Shown piece by piece: positions 1 through 8,718 of a stretch of DNA of 64,000 nucleotides. The notes under the pieces were generated by a model, which worked only from the letters and a program-made list of their open reading frames with translations, made no database searches and had not been told where the DNA came from. This DNA is from Arenibacter troitsensis (lineage in GTDB: Bacteria > Bacteroidota > Bacteroidia > Flavobacteriales > Flavobacteriaceae), in contig NZ_FXAO01000002.1 in the NCBI RefSeq assembly GCF_900177645.1, positions 558,001 through 622,000 on the forward strand, given 5' to 3'. The translations under genes and the position numbers were made by a program. The number at the start of each line of letters is the position of its first letter. Positions within the stretch are counted from its first letter, which is position 1.

Positions 1-987
1 AGCCGCCTGAGAACCGTAAATAGCAGCAGAACTGGCATCTTTTAAAATATCTACTGATTCTATATCAGCCTTGTTCAAGTCTACCAGATTGCCACGATAG
101 ATTATTCCATCCACTACAATTAAAGGTTGATTCGCCGCAGCACCACTGGAAAGCGAATTTTGACCTCTTATAGAGATAGTCGGATCCTCCCCGGCAGCAT
201 CTACCGCACCCACGTTCAAACCCGCTACAGTACCTTGTAAGGCCTGTAATACCGAAACATTAGGGATTTCAGATAATCTTTCGATATCAGCGCTTACAAC
301 AGCTCCCGTTAAGTCGCTCTTTTTGGACACCCCATATCCTACTACCACAAATTCTTCCAGCCCCATAGCATCGGGCTCCATATTGATGTTTACAGTGCTA
401 CTTCCTCCCACAGTAACCTCCTGAGTTTTCATACCTAAATACGAAAAGACCAAGGTCTCACCTGAAGATGCAGTAATAGTATACTTTCCATCAAAATCGG
501 TAACAGCACCTTTAGACGTCCCTTTGACCATTACGGAAACTCCAGGCAAGGGACCATCAAATTCATCAACAACAACACCGGCAACCGTGTTCTGCATAGC
601 ATTCTTTACGCCCGCCATGTTCTTTGGTGAAATAATGATCTGCCTATCCATTAGGGAAAAGACAACTTCATCATTTTCGAAAATCGCATCCAGGATTTTG
701 GAAATCTTCCATTTGTTTACATCCAGACTTATTTTTCTTTCAACATTAACCAAGTTATTGTTATACACAAAGTAAAACTCACTGTTTTCTTCTATTTCCG
801 TCAACACTTGCTTAATGGAAGTATTCGCTACCCTAAGCGAAAGCTTGGTATCCTGCGAATAACTTGAGGCAGGAATAGCCGCGAATGACGACAAGCAAAT
901 AATTAGTACAAATAATTTCATAATGAGGAACATTTTGGAAGGCGGAAACACCTTAAAGGCTTTCCCGTCCATTAACTTTTTTTTCAT
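1..987 (-). CDS. susC: SusC-like TonB-dependent receptor with STN domain (3' part missing)
   Basis: This is the N-terminal 329 residues of an outer-membrane oligosaccharide receptor; the rest lies beyond position 1. A hydrophobic export segment (about residues 20-40) is followed by an STN/secretin-like signalling domain (about 45-120), a carboxypeptidase-regulatory-like domain (about 135-205, with GPLPGVSVMVKGTSKGAVTDF), and the start of the plug (VVVGYG, IERLSEIP, VDILKDASSAAIYGS). In this family an STN domain means the receptor also signals through an inner-membrane FecR protein to an ECF sigma factor. Both partners lie directly upstream on the same strand. An ATG at residue 23 is another possible start, but the hydrophobic segment makes either plausible. 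The reading frame is open to the window edge with no sign of a frameshift. Confidence 0.93.
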   Translation of the reverse strand, partial: MKKKLMDGKAFKVFPPSKMFLIMKLFVLIICLSSFAAIPASSYSQDTKLSLRVANTSIKQVLTEIEENSEFYFVYNNNLVNVERKISLDVNKWKISKILDAIFENDEVVFSLMDRQIIISPKNMAGVKNAMQNTVAGVVVDEFDGPLPGVSVMVKGTSKGAVTDFDGKYTITASSGETLVFSYLGMKTQEVTVGGSSTVNINMEPDAMGLEEFVVVGYGVSKKSDLTGAVVSADIERLSEIPNVSVLQALQGTVAGLNVGAVDAAGEDPTISIRGQNSLSSGAAANQPLIVVDGIIYRGNLVDLNKADIESVDILKDASSAAIYGSQAA

Positions 988-1148
988 AATTTTGGATTGG
1001 TATTAAATTGATACTATTATACTACCTGAATTCTCAGTTCAGGGAAATTTTAGACAGGGAAGTGCGTCAACACTTTCCTGTTTTTTTCAATCATCTCATC
1101 ATAGGCAAGAAGTTTAAGTTGTTTTTATCAGAGTTGTTGTTAATGCTT

Positions 1149-2204
1149 TTATTTTTTAATCGACAAAATTACCTGCCTTCTACTAAAGCTATCGTCGTTC
1201 TGTTTTGTTGATGCAACAATGTTATACTCCATTGGTGAGGATAGACTTAATAGTTTAAGGACCTGCTCTAAAGACTCATCATTAAATGTTGCTGTAAACC
1301 GGTAATTCTCCAAAGCCTTGTCTCTTATTTCAATATCCACGTTGTACCATTTTTCCAAGCGGCTTACAACCTTAGCTATTGGATCTCCATAAAAAATCAT
1401 TTGCCCGTCTTTCCATGACGTATACTTGTTCATCTTGGAATCGCTGATCCTGGACAATCTTTTTTCACTTATATTGCACTCTACCACATCATTGGGATTG
1501 AGAACCATATACTCCTTTCTATCTCCCTTAACTCCTTGGACTAGACTTACTTTTCCTTCCACTAAAGCCACTTCCATGGAGTCGTATTCCTCATAAGCGG
1601 AAACATTAAAGGATGTACCGTACACCTTTACATCCAATCCGGAGGTATTAACAATAAACGGCTTTGATTCATTCTTGGTTACATCAAAATAGCCTTCGCC
1701 ATTTAACTCCACTGCCCTTTCCTCCACATTATCAAAATCAATCGGAAACTTAAGTGTACTCCCTGAATTGAGCCAAACATTGGTTCCGTCCGCTAGAATT
1801 AACTTGGTACGGGTGCCATAGGACGCCCTTACCTCTTGGTAGACTATTTGGGGTGTACCATCAATTAAATCGTTGCCTCCTAAAAGGTAATTGATTAGGA
1901 ATCCAAGACCCATGGCAAGAATAAATACTGCAGCAACCCGAAAATTACCAAAACGGGTTCTTCTTTTAAATCGAAAATCCGGTATACGTTTTTTGGTTTT
2001 TAAGAGTGATTGCTCAATATCTATCGTATTGGACAACAACAACTCTCCAGATCTTTTCCACAATTTTTCGTAAATCCCAAATTTCCTTTTGTTCTCCTGC
2101 GACATGGAAATCCATTGATCCAAGAAATCCTGTTCTTTAGAATCCAGTTCGCCTTTAAAGGACTTGGCTATGATACGTTCAATCTTATTTTCTACCTTTT
2201 CCAA
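1149..2204 (-). CDS. fecR: FecR-family anti-sigma factor
   Basis: This inner-membrane protein receives the signal from the STN-type SusC and controls the ECF sigma factor. An N-terminal cytoplasmic region (1-85) precedes a single membrane segment (about 88-108). A periplasmic FecR domain follows (about 125-222, with ASYGTRTKLILADGT, then ELNGEGYFDV and VYGTSFNVSAY), and then a C-terminal DUF4974-like domain (about 270-340, with ARLEKWYNVDIEI-type sequence). The frame has no ATG start. An in-frame stop lies at 2223-2225, so the only reasonable starts are TTG at 2204 or ATA at 2217-2219. TTG is chosen here, but the start is uncertain. It lies between the sigma gene and susC on the same strand, the usual order of these regulatory trios. 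Confidence 0.9.
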   Translation of the reverse strand: MEKVENKIERIIAKSFKGELDSKEQDFLDQWISMSQENKRKFGIYEKLWKRSGELLLSNTIDIEQSLLKTKKRIPDFRFKRRTRFGNFRVAAVFILAMGLGFLINYLLGGNDLIDGTPQIVYQEVRASYGTRTKLILADGTNVWLNSGSTLKFPIDFDNVEERAVELNGEGYFDVTKNESKPFIVNTSGLDVKVYGTSFNVSAYEEYDSMEVALVEGKVSLVQGVKGDRKEYMVLNPNDVVECNISEKRLSRISDSKMNKYTSWKDGQMIFYGDPIAKVVSRLEKWYNVDIEIRDKALENYRFTATFNDESLEQVLKLLSLSSPMEYNIVASTKQNDDSFSRRQVILSIKK

Positions 2205-2609
2205 TTGCTTTTTAGATATGGTTCAACTAAATGACGAGCCAAAACAAAGCATACCCTACGTTTATGTAAAAAAAAAGTTAAATTAATGTTGTGTATTAAA
2301 TGTGCAGATCAAGAAAGGAATGACTCCGACACCCTTCTTCCCCAGTAAAAACAAGACTTAAGACGTAGGTAAAAAAAACTCTACATCATGAATATTAAAT
2401 GTAAAAAAGTGTTGCCAACCCATCATTTTTTTTCCAAATCAAATAAATATTATTTTTAGAATAAGGGCAGATAAGATTTCAGAAAATGATGGAAAATGCT
2501 GCAGTGTAACGAAGAAGTTTATGAAAGCCTTATTATTTTCCAAAAGGATATCTATACAAAATCAATATAGGGAAATGAATTAAACTTGTCGTTAAATAAG
2601 TTGATTTAG
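2205..2609. other. 405-bp gap between fecR and the ECF sigma gene
   Basis: This gap is longer than is usual between an ECF sigma gene and its FecR partner. It is AT-rich with several A-runs (for example near 2270 and 2370). I see no supported ORF and no strong hairpin followed by a T-run. It probably holds a promoter for fecR, so the two genes may not be a single transcript. Confidence 0.4.
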
Positions 2610-3200
2610 CTACAATTTTGACATCCAAACCACAACTGCAACTATAACTACAGTAAAATAAGGCTGCAAATCTTTACGCAATAGTTTTAAGGCCCTACTT
2701 AAAAGAGCTTCGACCGCCTTACTTGAAATGTTCATTTTAACCCCAATCTCCTTATAGGTAAGATTCTCGAACCTACTGTATTCAAAGGCCATTTTACTCT
2801 TTTTGGGCAGGGTGGAAATTGCTTTGACAAGAAGCTCCTCGAACTCACGGGACAACAAAGAATTCTCTGCGTTGGTCACAAACTCCTCCAATTCTAATTT
2901 TTCATGCAACTTGTCCAACGACTTCACCTGCCTAATATGATCTATACATCTGTTTCTGACCATGCGCGACAGATACGCTGGTAAACTTACTATACTATCC
3001 GCTCTATCACGGTTGTCCCACAGCTTCACAAAGCAATCCTGAACAAGACTTTGAGCTTGGTCCAGATCGTAAACATAATTGGAGGCATAGGCGCAAAGTC
3101 CTTTGTAGTACCTTCGAAAAATACAATCAAAAGCCTCTTCTTTGTTATTTTTTAATTCAGATATTAAGAATTCGTCGGGGGTTTGTTCCTTAAATCTCAT
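2610..3200 (-). CDS. ECF RNA polymerase sigma-70 factor, Bacteroidota RpoE type
   Basis: A 196-residue sigma factor that should direct transcription of the adjacent susC locus once released by FecR. Region 2 covers about residues 20-90 (FDCIFRRYYKGLCAYA, then QDCFVKLWDNRD and YLSRMVRNRCIDHIR). Region 4 covers about 125-172 (LPKKSKMAFEYSRFENLTYKEIG, then ISSKAVEALLSRALKLLRK). No region 3 is present, as expected for the ECF class. An odd point is a hydrophobic C-terminal tail (about 180-195, FTVVIVAVVVWMSKL), long enough to touch or span a membrane. The ATG at 3200 fits the start of region 2 at the normal distance. Confidence 0.93.
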   Translation of the reverse strand: MRFKEQTPDEFLISELKNNKEEAFDCIFRRYYKGLCAYASNYVYDLDQAQSLVQDCFVKLWDNRDRADSIVSLPAYLSRMVRNRCIDHIRQVKSLDKLHEKLELEEFVTNAENSLLSREFEELLVKAISTLPKKSKMAFEYSRFENLTYKEIGVKMNISSKAVEALLSRALKLLRKDLQPYFTVVIVAVVVWMSKL

Positions 3201-3288
3201 TACAATAAATTAATTCATTATCCCATACACCTCTAGCACAAAACCTACGGCAATTAAAATGGTGTGCCTATTTAAAGATCCTCCGCAA

Positions 3289-4872
3289 TCAAGACCTTAT
3301 ATACGGTAAAACACTACTTTTCACCTTGAACCATCCATTGTTCAAATCGCCGTCACATTCTTCTATCAATATTTTTTTCAACCTTTCCGCTATCTCCGTA
3401 TTATCCTCATAAAGGTTCTTTTCTTCCCTATAATCATCTGGCAGATAGTATAATTGAAAAATATCGTCAGCAGCAAAATACCGTAGTTTCCAACCTTCTT
3501 TGGATACAATGGCAGGCCCCAAAAAAGAAGAATACACCACATAATCGTGTTCTTGTCCTTCTAGCCCCAATAACTCGGGCAGGTAGGATACCCCGTCCTT
3601 ACTCTCAGGGATTTCAACATTCACTAAATCGGCCATAGTAGCCATAAAGTCATAATTGGAAACCAAGGCATTCGAAGTTGTTCCTGGTTTTATTTTACCG
3701 GGCCATCTGGCAATTAAGGGCACTCTAACCCCGCCTTCCCAATTACTTCTTTTAATTCCCGCCATACCATCATTGCCATCAAATACATCTCCAGCCAATT
3801 CACTGTAATATTTGGTATTTACATCGTCAAAGAACTCCCCGGTTGCCATATTCCTAACCGGTTTCAATATTCGGCCTTCCTTGGAGTAATATATTTCATG
3901 CCCATTATCAGAGGTAAAGACTACCATGGTATTATCATCAATTCCAAGGGTCTTCAACTCATTTATAATGACACCCACATGATCGTCAAGCATTTTCACC
4001 ATGGATGCGTACTCCTTTTCTATTTGGGTCAACCTATCATCATTGACAAACTCATGGTGCACACTGGGAATTGCAACAGGACCGTGGGGCAATTGGGTAG
4101 GATGGTAAAGAAAAAATGGTTTATTCTTATTACTTCTAATAAAAGTCAATATTTTTTCCAAGAAAAGGTCTTGGGAATAGGTCGTCTTACCTTCCATATT
4201 CCATCTTTCTTCATAGGCCTTTTCAGTTTCCCGTTCCATGGTCTTGCCACAGTTCGCCAAGGTATTGCCTTCAATGTTGATCAAATTTCCATTCTCGAAC
4301 AAGAAAGGTGGATAAAACCCATGACAACGTACATGGTCCAAAAATCCGTAATAATAATCCCAGCCATGTCTTTTCATCTGCTTGTCTGTAGTTGAAAAGC
4401 CATATTCCAATTTACCAACTTCCCCAGTAACATATCCTGAAGATTTAAACACTTCTGCCAAAAACACTTCATTTTCCGGAATTTCACCCAATTGATCATT
4501 CAGCTTCTGTTCAATTTCCGCTTGATCCATGGTCCCTCTGGAAATATTTAGGTACAAACCGCCGGCAGTTATTTTCCACTTATCCTTTTGGGCATCGTGA
4601 TATCCCGTAATAAGACTGGCCCTTGCCGGGGCACAGAACATGGCACCATAGGCATTTTCAAAACGCATACCTTCATTGGCCAAACCATCAATATTAGGTG
4701 TCTTAATTATGCGCTGTCCCTCAACAGAAAGTAGACCCCTCCCCAAATCATCGGCATAAATAAGTATAACATTGGGCTTGGTACCAACATTGCCCTTTTC
4801 CTTTTTAGCTTCCGAACAACCTACAATGATCAACATTGCAGTTAACAAACCAACCGAGTTCCTAAAACCCAT
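3289..4872 (-). CDS. S1 family sulfatase, lipoprotein
   Basis: An exported sulfate ester hydrolase. The signal peptide ends in a lipobox-like IIVGC (Cys19), so it is probably lipid-anchored. The first metal pair is ADD (Asp41-Asp42). The maturation motif is C-A-P-A-R at Cys80 followed by ASLITG, so Cys80 should become formylglycine. The second metal site is FTSDNGHE. The length (527 aa) is normal for the family. It is transcribed away from the sulfatase at 5393 and towards nothing obvious, with the sigma gene 88 bp downstream on the same strand. The sulfated sugar cannot be read from the sequence. Confidence is high for the family and low for the substrate. Confidence 0.95.
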   Translation of the reverse strand: MGFRNSVGLLTAMLIIVGCSEAKKEKGNVGTKPNVILIYADDLGRGLLSVEGQRIIKTPNIDGLANEGMRFENAYGAMFCAPARASLITGYHDAQKDKWKITAGGLYLNISRGTMDQAEIEQKLNDQLGEIPENEVFLAEVFKSSGYVTGEVGKLEYGFSTTDKQMKRHGWDYYYGFLDHVRCHGFYPPFLFENGNLINIEGNTLANCGKTMERETEKAYEERWNMEGKTTYSQDLFLEKILTFIRSNKNKPFFLYHPTQLPHGPVAIPSVHHEFVNDDRLTQIEKEYASMVKMLDDHVGVIINELKTLGIDDNTMVVFTSDNGHEIYYSKEGRILKPVRNMATGEFFDDVNTKYYSELAGDVFDGNDGMAGIKRSNWEGGVRVPLIARWPGKIKPGTTSNALVSNYDFMATMADLVNVEIPESKDGVSYLPELLGLEGQEHDYVVYSSFLGPAIVSKEGWKLRYFAADDIFQLYYLPDDYREEKNLYEDNTEIAERLKKILIEECDGDLNNGWFKVKSSVLPYIRS

Positions 4873-5392
4873 ATTCTTACTCTATAATTAATTATTCAAC
4901 TACCAAAAATCTTAACCCGCGCAATATCAGACTAACAACAACCAAAAAAAACTTGCTGTAAATTCCGAAATATTCATTTTAAACACTTATTAATGCTAAA
5001 TTAATATTATTAAAAAATACAGAAAATCAATACGAAGGAATAATTTTATAAATATAGAAAAATATCTACAAAACCATAAACCATAAATTCAAGTAAAATC
5101 AAATTATAAACACATAATATTGATTATCAACTAATTAAAATAAAATAAATCTAATAATAACATTAAATCGTTTCCGATTTCCCTCAAAAAATTCAGAATT
5201 TATTTGCCAAATCACCTTATTAGATTACTTTTAAAACATATTTTATAAAGTATATCCACAAGATGATTTGTTATTTTAAAAAATTAATTAGGCCCATTTT
5301 ATAGATAATTAAAAAAGAAATTGAACTGTTTAAGCATATAAATCAATTATAACTTCTTGAAAAAGAAATATTCAAAATTGCCCAGCATAGAA
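4873..5392. other. 520-bp AT-rich divergent intergenic region
   Basis: It separates two divergent sulfatase genes and must carry promoters for both. The base composition is extremely AT-rich (long stretches of A and T between 4960 and 5350). I find no ORF and no clear inverted repeat. A tatttg near 5201 resembles the Bacteroidota -7 element but lacks the full TAnnTTTG spacing. Confidence 0.4.
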
Positions 5393-6943
5393 ATGAAACA
5401 TATTACCCAGTTAACACTTGTAGGATTGGCCGCGCTCTGTTCTACCTTTTACTCATGTGAAGAAAACATGGCCACGACCGGAAATGCTGCACCCAATATT
5501 CTTTTTATACCGGTAGACGATTTAAGGCCGGAATTGGGATGTTATGGCAACCCCTATATTAAAACCCCAAATATTGATGCATTGGCCAAAGAAGGAGTGG
5601 TATTCACTAGGACATACTGCCAACAAGCGGTCTGCAATCCTTCAAGAGCCAGTTTATTAACAGGTTTACGCCCAGACTCCATACAAGTTTGGGATCTGGC
5701 TACAAAATTTAGGGACATACTTCCAGACGTGGTTACCCTACCACAATACTTTAAACAAAATGGCTATACTACAATCGGCTTGGGAAAAACTTTCCATAAT
5801 GACATACCTGATTCTATAAGCTGGACAGAAAGACCTCATATAAAGGGGTTCCCATTTGATCCGGATGCGGTATACGCCTCCAAATTGAACCTGGACATAC
5901 AAGAAGCTAAAAAACAGAAGTTGATCGCCGAAGGAAAAAATAGACTGGATCCATTGGGCCATTGGTACCTCAAAGCAAATTCCGTTGAAAGTGCCGATGT
6001 CTATGACGACGCCTATTATGACGGAGCACAAACTACCTATGCCATTCATAGATTACAGGAATTGGCCATAGACAAAAAACCGTTTTTCCTTTCGGTAGGC
6101 TATTACAAACCGCATCTGCCGTTTAATGCCCCTAAGAAATATTGGAACCTGTACCACAGGGATTCCATACCATTGGCCAACAACCAATACCCTCCCAAGG
6201 GCAGTCCATATTATACCGTACATGGAGATCAGGAATTAAGATATTATGACGATAACCACAATCTACCCAAACCTTCGGAACAACCATGGGATATAGGTCG
6301 GCAACGGGAAGTGAAACATGGGTACTATGCCAGTGTTTCTTATACCGATGCGCAAATTGGTAGAATTATGGATGAATTAAAGAGATTGGACCTTTTAAAG
6401 AATACCATTGTGGTACTTTGGGGCGACCACGGATGGAAACTAGGGGAACACAATGGTTGGGGAAAAATGTCCAACTATGATATTGATGCCCATGTACCTA
6501 TGATTATTGGCGGGGCAAAAATTAAAGCCAAGGGCGAAAAAAGCAAGGCACTTACAGAACTAGTGGATATTTATCCCACATTATGCGAATTGGCCGGACT
6601 GCCTGTTCCTGCCCATTTACAAGGTAAGAGCCTAACCCCATTATTGGACAAACCAGAAACAGAGTGGAAAACAGCTGCTTTTAGTCAGTTTCTACTCGGA
6701 AGATTTGGTCCTAAGGAAACCAGGGACCAAGAACGCATGGGATATTCCATAAGGACGGATCAGTATAGGTACATAAAATGGTATAGTTGGGACAAAACCT
6801 CAAAAAAGAGAGGTGAATTTTTGGACCATGAACTATTCGACCATTTTAGCGACCCACAGGAAAATGTTAATATAGCGGACAAAGGTGAACTTAAGGAGAA
6901 AGTTGCTAATCTAACTGAACAATTACAAAATCACTTCAAATAA
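5393..6943 (+). CDS. S1 family sulfatase, iduronate-2-sulfatase-like
   Basis: A 516-residue sulfatase starting at the ATG at 5393. An in-frame TTG at 5357 would add 12 residues ahead of the signal peptide and is less likely. The signal peptide runs into FYSC (Cys22), a plausible lipobox. The sequence VDDLRPELGCYG and the later GDHGWKLGEHNGWGK are typical of iduronate-2-sulfatase-like members. The maturation motif is C-N-P-S-R at Cys81 with ASLLTG following. The iduronate-2-sulfatase resemblance is by family pattern only; such enzymes in marine Bacteroidota may act on other 2-O-sulfated sugars. It may be cotranscribed with the gene run from 7237, but a 293-bp gap intervenes. Confidence 0.95.
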   Translation: MKHITQLTLVGLAALCSTFYSCEENMATTGNAAPNILFIPVDDLRPELGCYGNPYIKTPNIDALAKEGVVFTRTYCQQAVCNPSRASLLTGLRPDSIQVWDLATKFRDILPDVVTLPQYFKQNGYTTIGLGKTFHNDIPDSISWTERPHIKGFPFDPDAVYASKLNLDIQEAKKQKLIAEGKNRLDPLGHWYLKANSVESADVYDDAYYDGAQTTYAIHRLQELAIDKKPFFLSVGYYKPHLPFNAPKKYWNLYHRDSIPLANNQYPPKGSPYYTVHGDQELRYYDDNHNLPKPSEQPWDIGRQREVKHGYYASVSYTDAQIGRIMDELKRLDLLKNTIVVLWGDHGWKLGEHNGWGKMSNYDIDAHVPMIIGGAKIKAKGEKSKALTELVDIYPTLCELAGLPVPAHLQGKSLTPLLDKPETEWKTAAFSQFLLGRFGPKETRDQERMGYSIRTDQYRYIKWYSWDKTSKKRGEFLDHELFDHFSDPQENVNIADKGELKEKVANLTEQLQNHFK

Positions 6944-7236
6944 AAGCCTCTTAAACCTCCCTCAATCATGAAGCTGCTTAAATGTAGAACTTGGAAAATA
7001 TAATCAAGATTGCTTGCCTTTATCAAAAGTTTTAGGCAATTTCCTTAAAATATCTATGGGGATTATTATGGGCAAAGCCATTATTATTCTAAAAACAAGA
7101 TGACATTAAAAGGAAAGACACCGTATTTCCGAAAAATTTAACTTTCCCTAACAATAACATAGGGTAAGCCCTTTCCAAATTCGTCACCTTTATTAGAGTA
7201 ACACTCTTACTTATAACAAAATCAACACCATTAACC

Positions 7237-8694
7237 ATGATATCACGCCAATTAACAAGAAAATATTTATTGTTGTTTGGAATTTTCATCTCTTTGAATG
7301 TTCATGCCCAAAACAAAAAACCCAATATTGTGTTTATCCTGGTGGATGATCTAGGATGGATGGATATTTCTGTCAACGGCAGTTCCTTTTACGAAACACC
7401 CAATATAGACGAGCTGGCCAAAGAAGGAATACGTTTTACACAGGCCTACGCCGCATCGCCAATCTGTTCTCCCACCAGGGCTTCCATTCTAACGGGAAAA
7501 AACCCTGCAAGAATGGAACTGACCCAATGGATAGGAGGTCCCGGAAATCCCGAATATAAAAGAAACCTTCCTTTAGAGGAGGTGTTGTTTCCAGAATTGC
7601 TCCAAGAGGCTGGCTATAAAACCGCCTTTATGGGAAAATGGCACCTAAACAATGTAGCAGGAGAAGAAACCTTTTGGCCTGATAAACAAGGGTTTGATAT
7701 TAATGTTGCCGGGCATTTTAGGGGCGGCCTATATATTAAGAACAAATACTTCTCTCCATGGGACATTCCCAATTTGGAGAATGGTCCTGAAGGGGAATAT
7801 ATGACAGACCGCTTGGCTAAAGAAGCGGTCAATTTCATAGACCAATACGGAGACGACCCATTTTTGCTATACTTTTCTCTGTATTCAGTACACGCTCCTT
7901 TTGATGCCCCTGCAGATAGGGTTGAGAAATACAACAAAAAGAAAGAAAAATTGGGTCTGACCGATGCAGACAGATTTGCGGAAGAAACCCAAGGAGACCT
8001 AACATTTACCTATAGAAAGACCCAAGATCATCCCACATATGCGGCAATGGTAGAATCTATGGATATGGCAGTAGGAAAAATACTTAATAAAATAAAAGAT
8101 CAGGGCATAGCGGATAATACTGTAGTAGTTTTCTTTGCGGACAACGGTGGCCTTTCCACTTCAGAAGGCATTCCCACGGCCAACACTCCTTTAAGGGCAG
8201 GAAAAGGTTGGTTGTATGAAGGGGGTATCAGGGAACCGGCCATAATAAAATGGCCGGGAAATATAGAACCAGGAACCGTTTCTGATGCCATTATTACCAG
8301 TAGCGACTTCTACCCTACCATTTTGGAAATGACCGGGCAACCATTAAGACCGGATTTGCATATGGATGGAAAAAGTTTAGTACCCTTACTAAAGGGAGAT
8401 ACTCAGAATATTCATGAAGCCACCTATTTCCACTACCCACACCAATCCAACCAAAAAGGTAGTCCAAGTAGTGCCATTAGGGATGGGGATTACAAATTGA
8501 TCTTATTCCTAAATGATTACAGGATGGAACTTTATAATATTAAAAATGATATAGGGGAAAGGAACGATTTAGCTTCCGAATTACCGGAATTAAGGGATCA
8601 TCTATACAAAAAATTGTATACCTGGTGGGACGAGGTAGATGCCAAATTTCCTATGGAATTTACAAAAAAAAGAGCCGACGAATTAAATCGCTGA
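7237..8694 (+). CDS. S1 family sulfatase, arylsulfatase A-like
   Basis: A periplasmic or secreted sulfatase of 485 residues. The N-terminal signal peptide ends at VHA-Q (about residue 24) and there is no lipobox, unlike most sulfatases in this window. VDDLGWMD supplies the first metal ligands. C-S-P-T-R at Cys77 with ASILTG is the formylglycine site. FADNGG is the second metal site. The C-terminal part has the usual SSAIRDGDYKLILF substrate-side segment. It is the first gene of a tight plus-strand run (24 bp to the next gene), so its promoter probably serves the enzymes that follow up to 22280. Confidence 0.95.
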   Translation: MISRQLTRKYLLLFGIFISLNVHAQNKKPNIVFILVDDLGWMDISVNGSSFYETPNIDELAKEGIRFTQAYAASPICSPTRASILTGKNPARMELTQWIGGPGNPEYKRNLPLEEVLFPELLQEAGYKTAFMGKWHLNNVAGEETFWPDKQGFDINVAGHFRGGLYIKNKYFSPWDIPNLENGPEGEYMTDRLAKEAVNFIDQYGDDPFLLYFSLYSVHAPFDAPADRVEKYNKKKEKLGLTDADRFAEETQGDLTFTYRKTQDHPTYAAMVESMDMAVGKILNKIKDQGIADNTVVVFFADNGGLSTSEGIPTANTPLRAGKGWLYEGGIREPAIIKWPGNIEPGTVSDAIITSSDFYPTILEMTGQPLRPDLHMDGKSLVPLLKGDTQNIHEATYFHYPHQSNQKGSPSSAIRDGDYKLILFLNDYRMELYNIKNDIGERNDLASELPELRDHLYKKLYTWWDEVDAKFPMEFTKKRADELNR

Positions 8695-8718
8695 TACCTT
8701 AGTAAAACTCAAACTCAA

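Noticed and set aside
1008..1211. 67-residue plus-strand frame between susC and fecR
   Set aside because: Low-complexity hydrophobic sequence overlapping the 3' end of fecR, with no homology pattern or plausible context.
3898..4395. 165-residue plus-strand frame
   Set aside because: It lies antisense within a well-supported sulfatase gene and shows no recognisable domain.
5201..5206. tatttg as a -7 promoter element for the sulfatase at 5393
   Set aside because: Only part of TAnnTTTG is present and no -33 element lies at a suitable distance.
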